DNA of 63,984 nt from Dendronalium phyllosphericum CENA369 (GTDB taxonomy: Bacteria; Cyanobacteriota; Cyanobacteriia; Cyanobacteriales; Nostocaceae): contig NZ_JAECZA010000276.1 in NCBI RefSeq assembly GCF_016056275.1, positions 1-63,984 of the forward strand, given 5' to 3'. Positions 16,254 through 23,562 of the stretch are shown here, piece by piece. Each line of letters starts with the position of its first letter. Position 1 is the first letter of the stretch. The translations under genes were made by a program, and so were the position numbers. The notes below the pieces were generated by a model. The model was not told the origin of the DNA. It searched no databases and worked only from the letters and a program-made list of their open reading frames with translations.

Positions 16254-17966
16254 TTAGATACTTTCAGTGACTGTTTCGAGGGTTTCCAGTTGTTGCAGTA
16301 GATACAGCAACTTGGTACGCTGCCGTTGAATTTTGCCACTGGTAGTTCTGGGAATTCTATTTGACGGCAGGAGTACAGTATCATGTACTGTCAGTTGATA
16401 ATGGTTATAAACAGCAGTCTGAACGGCTTGTTTAATTTCATCTGCGTAGCGATCGATTTGCTGTACAAACTGGCGAACTACTTCGCTCACCACCACCAGT
16501 TTTTGAGCATAAGTGCCAGCGATAGAAAACACAGCACAATTAACTTCACTAAAAGCAGGGTGAGACAGTTTCACTGTTTCCTCAATATCTTGAGGGTAAT
16601 AATTTTTACCATCAATTACGATCAAATCTTTGAGCCGCCCTGTAATATAGAGTCGCTGCTGAGAATCTAGAAAGCCTAAATCTCCAGTCCGTAAAAATCT
16701 CAATCCATCACTATAAACGAATGTTTCCTGATTTTTATCGGGTTGTTGCCAGTAACCGCGCGTAATGCTCGGCCCGGCAATCCAAATTTCTCCAATGTGA
16801 TGAGAAGGACATTCTTTTAAAGTTTGAGGATTGACGATCCGTAAGGACAATTCTGGCATTACCTGACCATTGCTCACCACCGTGCGGGTATTGCCTTTGT
16901 GCTGGGACGCATCCGCATCCAGGACTTCATCGCCGCTACAAGGGATAGTCAAAGCCAAAGGTTCTTCAGATTTATCTGTACCGCTAACGATTAGAGTCGC
17001 TTCTGCCAAACCATAACAAGGTAAAAAGGCAGATTTTCTAAAGCCGTAAGGAGCAAAGGTATTGCTAAAATGTTCTAGAGTCTGGAGTTTGATATGTTCA
17101 GCCCCGTTGTAGGCTACATCCCAAGAGGATAAGGATAGGTCTGCCAACGACGCGGGATCTGTGCGTTGGATACAGAGATCGTAGGCAAAATTAGGCCCCC
17201 CTGTAGTTGTCACCTTTTTATCTGAGATCGTTTTCAACCAAAGTTTAGGACGTTGGAGGAAAGTCACCGGAGACATGAAATAACAGGGAAATCCTACATA
17301 TAAAGGCTGAAAGATACTACCAATCAGTCCCATGTCGTGAAATAGGGGAACCCAAGCTAACCCGATACTGTTGCTACTGTGACCAAAGGTGCGCTGAATC
17401 ATTTTCTGGTTAGCAATGATATTCTCATGACTGACTATCACTCCTTTAGGAAAAGAGGTAGAGCCAGAGGTATATTGCAAAAAACCAATTTCGTTACTTT
17501 GTCGGTCAATTGGGGAGAGAAGAGAGTCTAGAGTTTCCAGAGAGGGAAAAATCTGGATGGGAAGAGATGCGCTTAAGCCCTCTTTATCAAATAAGTCTCG
17601 GACGCTGGCATCAGTTACGATTAAACTGGCATCGCAATCAGTAAAAATCCGTTGATAGTGTTCGCAGTTATGTTTGCGGTTGGGTGAACTGAGAGGAACG
17701 GGAATGCGGTTGGTGTACAGACAAGCGAAAAAGGTAATAACAAATTCAGGACTGGTGGGTAACTGAATAGCGACGCGATCGCCACTTGCTGTTTTGTCGG
17801 TTAACCATGTCGCTAACTGTTGGACTGCTGTTAATAAACTTGCATAGGTGAGACGAGCATATTCCCGACCTCTAGTATCAAGAAAGTAATAGAGGGGGCG
17901 ATCGCCTTGATTCTTGGCTCGCAAGAGCAATTTGTCAATCAAACTATTTAAATGACGAGAACTCAT
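16254..17966 (-). CDS. Fatty acyl-AMP ligase (FAAL-like)
   Basis: 570 aa, typical FAAL length. The adenylation signature LQYTSGSTSFPKGVIVSHEN is near residue 163, FHDMGLIGSIFQPLYVG near 210, and the late motif YITGRLKDLIVIDGKNYYPQ near 455. The C terminus IPRTTSGKIQRQRTK holds the conserved lysine. FAALs form acyl-adenylates and pass the chain to the phosphopantetheine arm of an ACP rather than CoA. A free-standing ACP is encoded in the same cluster (20237-20506), so this enzyme probably recruits a free fatty acid into the pathway. Confidence 0.85.
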   Translation of the reverse strand: MSSRHLNSLIDKLLLRAKNQGDRPLYYFLDTRGREYARLTYASLLTAVQQLATWLTDKTASGDRVAIQLPTSPEFVITFFACLYTNRIPVPLSSPNRKHNCEHYQRIFTDCDASLIVTDASVRDLFDKEGLSASLPIQIFPSLETLDSLLSPIDRQSNEIGFLQYTSGSTSFPKGVIVSHENIIANQKMIQRTFGHSSNSIGLAWVPLFHDMGLIGSIFQPLYVGFPCYFMSPVTFLQRPKLWLKTISDKKVTTTGGPNFAYDLCIQRTDPASLADLSLSSWDVAYNGAEHIKLQTLEHFSNTFAPYGFRKSAFLPCYGLAEATLIVSGTDKSEEPLALTIPCSGDEVLDADASQHKGNTRTVVSNGQVMPELSLRIVNPQTLKECPSHHIGEIWIAGPSITRGYWQQPDKNQETFVYSDGLRFLRTGDLGFLDSQQRLYITGRLKDLIVIDGKNYYPQDIEETVKLSHPAFSEVNCAVFSIAGTYAQKLVVVSEVVRQFVQQIDRYADEIKQAVQTAVYNHYQLTVHDTVLLPSNRIPRTTSGKIQRQRTKLLYLLQQLETLETVTESI

Positions 17967-18078
17967 TGGTTTTCTTCCCGAAATTCAAGGAGTAGCAATA
18001 GTGTGTAGTTAAGCCCTTATCCTGCCGAAATAGATAGAGGTGAAAGGGCTAAAACCATTGAAATTTTGTCAGTATTAA

Positions 18079-19299
18079 TTAACTGGCAGGAATGAAACTC
18101 ACTGGTAAATAGGTTAAAGTACGGGTGATAAAACCCTCTGGATGCCAACGATAATCACCAGCACCAAATCTTATTTCCTGTACGTGTTCGCAGAGGTAAG
18201 TGAATAGAAGTTGACCTTCTAGTCGGGCGATCATTTGCCCCAAGCAATTGTGTATGCCATGTCCGAAAGCAATTTGAGCCGCAGCATCTCGTGTGATATC
18301 AAAGGTATCAGCATTGTCAAATCGATCCTCATCGCGGTTGGCAGAAGCTAGACACAGAAGCATTTTTTCCCCTTTGCGAATGGTATGAGAGCCAACTTGT
18401 AGGTCACTGACTGCTAGGCGTACAGTTTGCTGTAAGGGTGGATCGAAGCGCAAGATTTCATTGATGACTTGTTTACTAGTAGCTTTTCCCTCTCGGAAGA
18501 TTTGCCACTGTTCGGGGTGTTGCATAAAGGCTAGAACTCCATTAGTGAGCAATCCTTTGGAGGTTTCGTGACCAGCAACGTAGGTCATCACACAGGCTAT
18601 ACCCAGTTCACTGTCTGAGAGTCGATCTTCTCCGACTCTGGCTTGAATCAATCTACTGAGTAAATCGTCTCCCAAATGAGTTTTGCGGTAGTCAATGATT
18701 TCTTGAAAAATAGCCAGGCAAGATTGTAAATCTTGCTCAATGCGACGGATACGCATTCTGGTCAACAAACTCGGTTCTAAGATAGAACGAACGCGGTGGA
18801 TATATTCATCGATAGTCTTAATGTACTCTTGGGGAATGCCTAGCAAATGGGAAAGAGTATACAAGGGTATTTGATGGGCAATCTGAGCGAAATCAAAACT
18901 TTCTTCTGGAATTTTTGGAGCAACTAACTCTGCAATTAGCTGCTGAACGTGGGCGGTGTGGGCGTTGATATTAGTGTTACTGAAAGCTTGTCCTGCCAAT
19001 CGGCGCAAGCGTGCATGATCTGGGGGATCGGTAAAGACGATCGCCCCTTTGCCTAATTCCACTAAACCGGGAATATCACCAACCTTTTGCTGCACTACGT
19101 ACTGGGGAATATAGTTAACGCTGACCGCATCCGAGTTCAACACTTGGATAATATCTTGATATTTGGTCATGACCCACATATCTAAGGTATTGTGAATCGG
19201 ATTTTGTTGGCGCAATCCTTGATAGGTGGTGTAAGGATCTTCCCGAAAACCGGGTGCAAAGGGGTTAAACTTAACGGGAGGCTGAGGGGTGGCGATCAT
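18079..19299 (-). CDS. Cytochrome P450
   Basis: 406 aa. Family landmarks are complete: the I-helix oxygen-binding AGHETS near residue 243, ExxR in NEILRFDPPLQQ near 286, and the heme-Cys motif AFGHGIHNCLGQ near 346. A soluble bacterial class P450 that hydroxylates, epoxidises or desaturates small substrates. Its place between the acyl-AMP ligase and the methyltransferase genes suggests the substrate is the ACP-bound acyl chain. No ferredoxin or reductase gene is nearby. Confidence 0.85.
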   Translation of the reverse strand: MIATPQPPVKFNPFAPGFREDPYTTYQGLRQQNPIHNTLDMWVMTKYQDIIQVLNSDAVSVNYIPQYVVQQKVGDIPGLVELGKGAIVFTDPPDHARLRRLAGQAFSNTNINAHTAHVQQLIAELVAPKIPEESFDFAQIAHQIPLYTLSHLLGIPQEYIKTIDEYIHRVRSILEPSLLTRMRIRRIEQDLQSCLAIFQEIIDYRKTHLGDDLLSRLIQARVGEDRLSDSELGIACVMTYVAGHETSKGLLTNGVLAFMQHPEQWQIFREGKATSKQVINEILRFDPPLQQTVRLAVSDLQVGSHTIRKGEKMLLCLASANRDEDRFDNADTFDITRDAAAQIAFGHGIHNCLGQMIARLEGQLLFTYLCEHVQEIRFGAGDYRWHPEGFITRTLTYLPVSFIPAS

Positions 19300-19355
19300 T
19301 ATTGAGACATGACTCCTTGTTAGTAGATAAAAGTAGCTATCTGAATCATCCAGTT

Positions 19356-20234
19356 TTATTTAGCTAAGGATTGCATTTCAAAACGCAGGAGTAAGATTTG
19401 TCCGAAGTAAAAACCTGCAACTGCTAACTTGAGATACTGTTCGTATTTCAGATAGAGTTCTTCACCAAATTGCTCTACAATCAGCAATTTTTGACGGCGG
19501 AGATTTTTCAGCCACAAATCGCAAGTTTTACCATAATGGAGGCGATCGTTACGGTAGGTTTTGACCTCAAATAACCCATCCGATGCCATAAAAATCTCAC
19601 CAGGACGAGGTAATTCGGAATCAGGAAAAATCTCTGTTTGGGTGAAGACATTTTTATCTTCGGCATTTAACGACCCATAAGCGATCGTCTGCAAGGATAG
19701 TTTACCTTTAGGTTTTAACCACTTTTGACAACGGCTGAAAAACTCTCGATAGACACTTATTTTTTCTTCCAACGAGGCTTCTGGTTGGGCAAAATGTTCA
19801 AAAGCACCTATAGAGACGATCGCATCATAAGGATCTGTTGGCTGATGGACAATCCAACTCTCTTCGCGGACTTGGATATTAGGGATATTGAGAGCGCGGA
19901 TATGTAGATATTGATTGTGGCTCAACGTCAAACCCGTAGCATGATTCTGGGGATTTGAGTTGATATGACGTTGCATTAATGCTCCCCAGCCACAACCAAT
20001 ATCTAATAGTCTTTTGCCGATTGTTGCACCTGAAGCATTCAGATGCCAATCAATTTTTTGCTGTTGGGCTGTTTCTAGGTCGTCATCCAAAGAGGGAGAA
20101 TCCCATAAACCAGAAGAGTAAGTCAAACTAGAATCTAGCCAGAGGGTGTAAAAGTCGTTGCTGACATCGTAGTGGTGCTGGATAGCTGCGGCACTACCGC
20201 CCCGATTACTAATACTTGCTACCATCTTAAGCAC
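19356..20234 (-). CDS. Cyclopropane-fatty-acid-synthase-like SAM methyltransferase
   Basis: About 290 aa; MVASIS at 20225 is an alternative start. AIQHHYDVSNDFYTLWLD near residue 18 and the SAM-binding RLLDIGCGWGALMQ near 70 are diagnostic of the CFA synthase / mycolic-acid methyltransferase family; SIGAFEHF near 137 carries the conserved Glu-His. These enzymes add a methylene or methyl group across or beside a double bond. It follows the ACP gene by about two bases, so coupled expression is likely. The product (cyclopropane, methyl branch or other) cannot be decided from sequence. The protein lacks the long N-terminal domain of phospholipid-acting E. coli Cfa, which fits an ACP substrate. 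Confidence 0.8.
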   Translation of the reverse strand: MLKMVASISNRGGSAAAIQHHYDVSNDFYTLWLDSSLTYSSGLWDSPSLDDDLETAQQQKIDWHLNASGATIGKRLLDIGCGWGALMQRHINSNPQNHATGLTLSHNQYLHIRALNIPNIQVREESWIVHQPTDPYDAIVSIGAFEHFAQPEASLEEKISVYREFFSRCQKWLKPKGKLSLQTIAYGSLNAEDKNVFTQTEIFPDSELPRPGEIFMASDGLFEVKTYRNDRLHYGKTCDLWLKNLRRQKLLIVEQFGEELYLKYEQYLKLAVAGFYFGQILLLRFEMQSLAK

Positions 20235-20236
20235 TC

Positions 20237-20506
20237 CTAAGCGACATTTTCTAAAGTGTTTTCTTCTTGTGCCATTTCGGCTAGATAGGTAGAAACTTGA
20301 GCAATTGTATTGAACTCAAAAAATAGAGAAGGACTTAGCTCAAAACCTAACCATTCTTCTAAATCTCCTACGAGAGAAACGGCTGCTGAAGAATTGAGTC
20401 CAAACCGTTCAAATTCATAGTTCTCATCAACTTGTTCTGGCTCTACTTCGAGGATCTCTGCTAAGTAGATTTTGATCCATTGGCTAATTTGTTGTTGAGT
20501 CTTCAT
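20237..20506 (-). CDS. Free-standing acyl carrier protein
   Basis: 89 aa, with a four-helix ACP pattern. The phosphopantetheine serine is in FERFGLNSSAAVSLVGDLE; the usual GxDS reads GLNS, with Ser39 the likely attachment site and Asp replaced by Asn. The C-terminal LFFEFNTIAQVSTYLAEM is typical of pathway-specific ACPs. It sits between a desaturase and the methyltransferase and would carry the growing or modified chain delivered by the acyl-AMP ligase. Confidence 0.85.
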   Translation of the reverse strand: MKTQQQISQWIKIYLAEILEVEPEQVDENYEFERFGLNSSAAVSLVGDLEEWLGFELSPSLFFEFNTIAQVSTYLAEMAQEENTLENVA

Positions 20507-20545
20507 GACATCTCCTGATTTAAATTGCTAACAGTTTTCGATGAA

Positions 20546-21511
20546 TTAGGCGTTGAGTTCTCGTGCTTGAATTTTGTCTGGGGTAGGAACTTTTACTTCC
20601 CAAGCTAGATGTAGAACTTCCAGTAATTGAATGAACCAGTAACCTGGATCTAGGCGATACCACTCCAAGCCAAAGGAAGCCGAGGCAGGAAAGGCGTGAT
20701 GATTGTTGTGCCATGATTCACCAAAGGTCAACAGGGCAATCGGACCAAAATTATGACTATGTTCTTCGGTTTGAAAACGCTTTGCACCAAAGCAGTGTAA
20801 GAAAGAGTTAATTGACCAAATCGTATGTCCTCCCCACAGGATTCTCAACACACCTCCCCAAATAAATCCTGCTAATGCTCCGGCTAGACTCCAGTGGTAC
20901 AAGCCCCCTAAAAGAGCAGGTAACAATAACCCAAGAGAAGCCCACAGGTAGTAGTAGCGATCGACTCTGATCACAGTTTTGTTTTTGATTAAATCCGGTA
21001 CGTAGTGGACAACACTGGGATATGGATGCTTGTACATCCAAGTGACGTGAGAGTGAACTAAGCCACGAATGCGATCGCGCCAATCACTACCATTGAGATT
21101 TGGTGAGTGAGGATCGCCTGGTTTATCACTCAATTCATGGTGGCGACGATGTAATGCTGACCATGAGATTACACCCCCTTGACCAGCCATTGCACCCCAA
21201 ATAGCCAGCATGGCTTGAACTGCTTCATGAGTCTTGTAGGAACGATGGGTAAATAAACGATGGTAGCCAGACGAAACCCCAAATCCTGTCATTAGCCAAA
21301 ATAAAACAAACAGGAATAGCTCAAATGCTCCAAATGGAAGATAGGGTATCAACGGCAGAGCTATTAAAGTTCCTACAAATGGTAAGATTTGAAAGAGGAT
21401 AAAATGTCTCTTTTGTAAACGGTGCAGAAAGGGGTTATCAACCACTTTTTTCCGCTTTGTATCGTCAGTTAAAATTGACTCGACATCTACTGTTTCTGTA
21501 TTCATTGGCAT
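20546..21511 (-). CDS. Membrane fatty-acid desaturase (second copy)
   Basis: 321 aa, first gene of the cluster. Histidine boxes HRLFTH near residue 89, HRRHH near 126, and HNNHH near 271 are all present. Several hydrophobic segments (QILPFVGTLIALPLIPYL, LFLFVLFWLMTGFG) form the membrane scaffold. It resembles the desaturase at 15195-16238 and stands immediately before the ACP gene, as in other ACP-dependent desaturase pairs. Two desaturases in one cluster would permit a diene, an acetylene or two-position desaturation. Confidence 0.8.
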   Translation of the reverse strand: MPMNTETVDVESILTDDTKRKKVVDNPFLHRLQKRHFILFQILPFVGTLIALPLIPYLPFGAFELFLFVLFWLMTGFGVSSGYHRLFTHRSYKTHEAVQAMLAIWGAMAGQGGVISWSALHRRHHELSDKPGDPHSPNLNGSDWRDRIRGLVHSHVTWMYKHPYPSVVHYVPDLIKNKTVIRVDRYYYLWASLGLLLPALLGGLYHWSLAGALAGFIWGGVLRILWGGHTIWSINSFLHCFGAKRFQTEEHSHNFGPIALLTFGESWHNNHHAFPASASFGLEWYRLDPGYWFIQLLEVLHLAWEVKVPTPDKIQARELNA

Positions 21512-21988
21512 TTGCTCAAGCTGCTAATTTAGCATTGCTGAATAGGATTATGAACTCAACACAGTTCGGTCTACTAAAGTTATTAATTTAGTTTGGGAAT
21601 GAGAAAAAACTCATTAAACTATAACTTTCTTCTGCCAGCCACAAGGGCTTATCCGAAAACTATTGCTTATGAATTGTCATTCTGAATCCAATAAATTGGA
21701 GCTAAGAGCCTTAATAGAAGCTTCATTTTGCTTCCATACAATTCAGTGCGAACAAATTTAATTCATACTGCCCATCAGCAACGCTTGCTCTTTTTTAATA
21801 CAGATCGACTTGTGATGTTTAAGCAAAAAAATTACTCAATTTCTACTAAATCAAATTCTCTTAAGGCTGTAAATATTAATATGCAAAGATTTCAGCAATT
21901 GTTAAGTATTGTAAATACTATAGTTTCTGAGTAACTCACAAGTACTTTGCGATCGTAAAGAGTATCTCTTGATACACGGTTTTGTTAG
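21512..21988. other. Intergenic region with likely promoter of the fatty-acid cluster
   Basis: About 480 bp of AT-rich sequence between the first desaturase start and a gene fragment. It should hold the minus-strand promoter of the cluster. A 68-codon frame at 21728-21934 lacks a ribosome site and family features, so I do not call it a gene. Confidence 0.35.
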
Positions 21989-22231
21989 CAAAATATTAAG
22001 TACTTAGTTGTCTTTGAAACCTACATTCCACAGATATGTCATATTGAAAAGTCAAAAGCACTTCAAGAGCAGGTATATAAGCTATTTGAAGCCATCAAGG
22101 ATTTACAAGACATTATTCTGGTTTCTAGCAGTTTTAGCGTTACCGAAATTCTCTATTTAGACCAATTACTTGTAGGGGATATGGACTCCCAAGAGGAGAA
22201 TTGTCCATTAAATAATTATTGTCCGTTTTAA
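21989..22231 (+). pseudogene. Gene fragment ending in a transposon left end
   Basis: An open frame without a start (preceded by TAG) reads NIKYLVVFETYIPQICHIEK, then KALQEQVYKLFEAIKDLQ and VTEILYLDQLLVGDMDSQEE. It then runs into the relic CAST left end at 22202, where it gains a junk tail and a stop. Composition looks protein-like, but I do not recognise the family. It may be a gene whose 3' end was removed when the older CAST inserted, with the 5' end lost as well. Confidence 0.35.
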
Positions 22232-22689
22232 AGAATTATTGTCATTTTTTATTGAAGAGAATAATCGCCAAAAGCTTGAATCAATAAGGCTTTTGGCGAT
22301 TTTGTTATTAAACCACTCAATTATAAATTTTTAAATTAAATGATGTCATATTTTTATGAAAGCGGCTTATGCCTAGAAAGTCTACCAGCAAAGCTTTTCC
22401 AGCATTTGAAACTGCTGAAGAAACAGCACAAACAGAGGAAGAACAAACAAAGCATCTGCTTGTTCACGAAGATTCTCCACATTACTTAAAAAAGGTGGAA
22501 CTGATAGATGCCATCCGCCAAATATCTAACAAAGCAGCTCGTAGGGATGCGATCGCAGATGCAGCGAAAGCTTTGGGTAAAAGTACTCGAACCATTAAAC
22601 GCATGATAGAGAAAGTCGAACAGGTAGAGGTTGCGACTCTAGCTATTGGGCGTAAGGATAAGGGACAATATCGGATTTCCAAGTATTGG
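22202..22689 (+). mobile_element. Relic of a second CAST: left end plus start of tnsB
   Basis: TGTCCATTAAATAATTATTG at 22202 and the next 487 bases match the intact element from 23361 onward almost base for base. The match covers the end repeats, the stem-loop and the first 107 codons of tnsB. Identity stops abruptly at 22689, where a phage baseplate gene begins on the other strand. There is no matching right end nearby. This is a deletion remnant of an earlier or sister insertion. Confidence 0.85.
22263..22301 (+). terminator. Stem-loop in relic left end
   Basis: AATCGCCAAAAGC (22263-22275) pairs perfectly with GCTTTTGGCGATT (22289-22301), followed by TTGTTATT. It is a strong hairpin between the end repeats and tnsB. 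It may block transcription entering from outside. The 13-base loop is inverted relative to the intact element's copy. Confidence 0.6.
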
Positions 22690-22692
22690 TAG
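22369..22692 (+). pseudogene. tnsB: Truncated tnsB (first 107 codons)
   Basis: The translation MPRKSTSKAFPAFETAEETA... through KDKGQYRISKYW matches the first 107 residues of the intact TnsB with only two or three changes (Val for Gly, Ile for Val near residues 87-93). A stop follows directly because the sequence switches to the baseplate gene. It keeps only the N-terminal DNA-binding part, so any product could bind transposon ends but not cut DNA. Confidence 0.85.
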
Positions 22693-23260
22693 TTTGGGCG
22701 CGTGTTATGGTAGACTTCAGTGTTTCCAAGTCAGACCCTCCCGTAATCGCCTCAGCATTATAAATGGTCTGAAGACAGTTTACCCCTGTGCTACTAATGA
22801 GAATACCAAATGCTGGACAGTTTAGGTCAGACCCCTCATAGTAAACTTGTACTAATACGTCTGCCTCAGTGGCCCCTGCTGGTATATAAAGTTGCTCTTG
22901 TAGGACAAAGAAGGAATCTTTAAAAGGTACAGAATAGCCAGCATTAATAATGAAGTCAGACCCTAATGGGGTTTGAAGTAGAAATCTAAGATATCCTGTA
23001 GCTTTTGTACCAGCATTACGGGTTACTCCGGATAATCTGAAAACTTCCAGGGCTAACGCCTCTGGGAGCATATTCAGATAAAATAATAACTCTGCCAGGG
23101 CAAACACTTGCCCTTCTACCGAGGCAGCTAAAGGGCTACCGGGGCGAAAATCATTTAACTGTCCTCCGGAAGCTTCCCGAATACGGTCAAAGGCTAACTG
23201 TACTAACTGATCGTCATTCTGTGGATCTAAGACTAACTTAGGTATCTCGGTATTTGCCAT
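22690..23260 (-). pseudogene. Phage/contractile-tail baseplate J-like protein, 3' truncated
   Basis: 190 or so native residues beginning MANTEIPKLVLDPQNDDQL. AFDRIREASGGQLNDFRPGS and LAELLFYLNMLPEALALEVF are typical of baseplate J proteins, which are usually twice as long and bridge the baseplate wedge in contractile tails. The native frame ends at LKSTITRAQT, where the DNA switches to the antisense of the tnsB relic. No other tail genes are present, so this is an orphan fragment. Confidence 0.75.
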
Positions 23261-23355
23261 TGACTACCCTTTACCCTTAGTTAGTCACTATGGTAGACTT
23301 AGGACAACATTAGGACAAGTTACCTGCGCGTTCAGGTTACCAAGAGCTTACAACA

Positions 23356-23360
23356 TATGG
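23356..23360. repeat. Target site duplication, left copy (TATGG)
   Basis: TATGG directly precedes the left transposon terminus at 23361 and recurs directly after the right terminus at 39566-39570. A 5-bp duplication is the norm for Tn7-like elements. Confidence 0.8.
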
Positions 23361-23562
23361 TGTCCATTAAATTATTATTGTCCGTTTTAAAGAATTATTG
23401 TCATTTTTTCATTGAAGAGAATAATCGCCAAAAGCCTTATTGATTAAAGCTTTTGGCGATTTTGTTGTCAAACCACTCAATTATAAATTTTTAAATTAAA
23501 TGATGTCATAAATCCTGTAAAATTTTAAATTAAATGATGTCATATTTTTATGAAAGCGGCTT
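23361..23562 (+). repeat. CAST left end with TnsB-type binding repeats
   Basis: The terminal repeat ATTAAATTATTATTGTCC is followed by TTTTAAAGAATTATTGTCA (about 23384-23402). The same core is used three times in the right end. Two further AATGATGTCAT boxes (23499-23509 and 23533-23543) lie near the tnsB start and could let TnsB repress its own gene. A stem-loop lies between them. Confidence 0.8.
23423..23461 (+). terminator. Stem-loop in left end, upstream of tnsB
   Basis: A 13-bp perfect stem (23423-23435 with 23449-23461) with a 13-base loop, followed by TTGTTGT. It could stop read-through transcription from the host into tnsB. The loop is the reverse complement (12 of 13 bases) of the loop in the relic copy at 22276-22288. 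Confidence 0.6.

Noticed and set aside
22690-23260. A prophage or tailocin at 22.7-23.3 kb
   Set aside because: Only one truncated tail gene is present.
23292-23360. GGTA PAM 65 bp to the left of the tnsB-side end, a possible alternative target
   Set aside because: The sequence after it does not match any array spacer or the short guide, while the tRNA on the other side matches perfectly.
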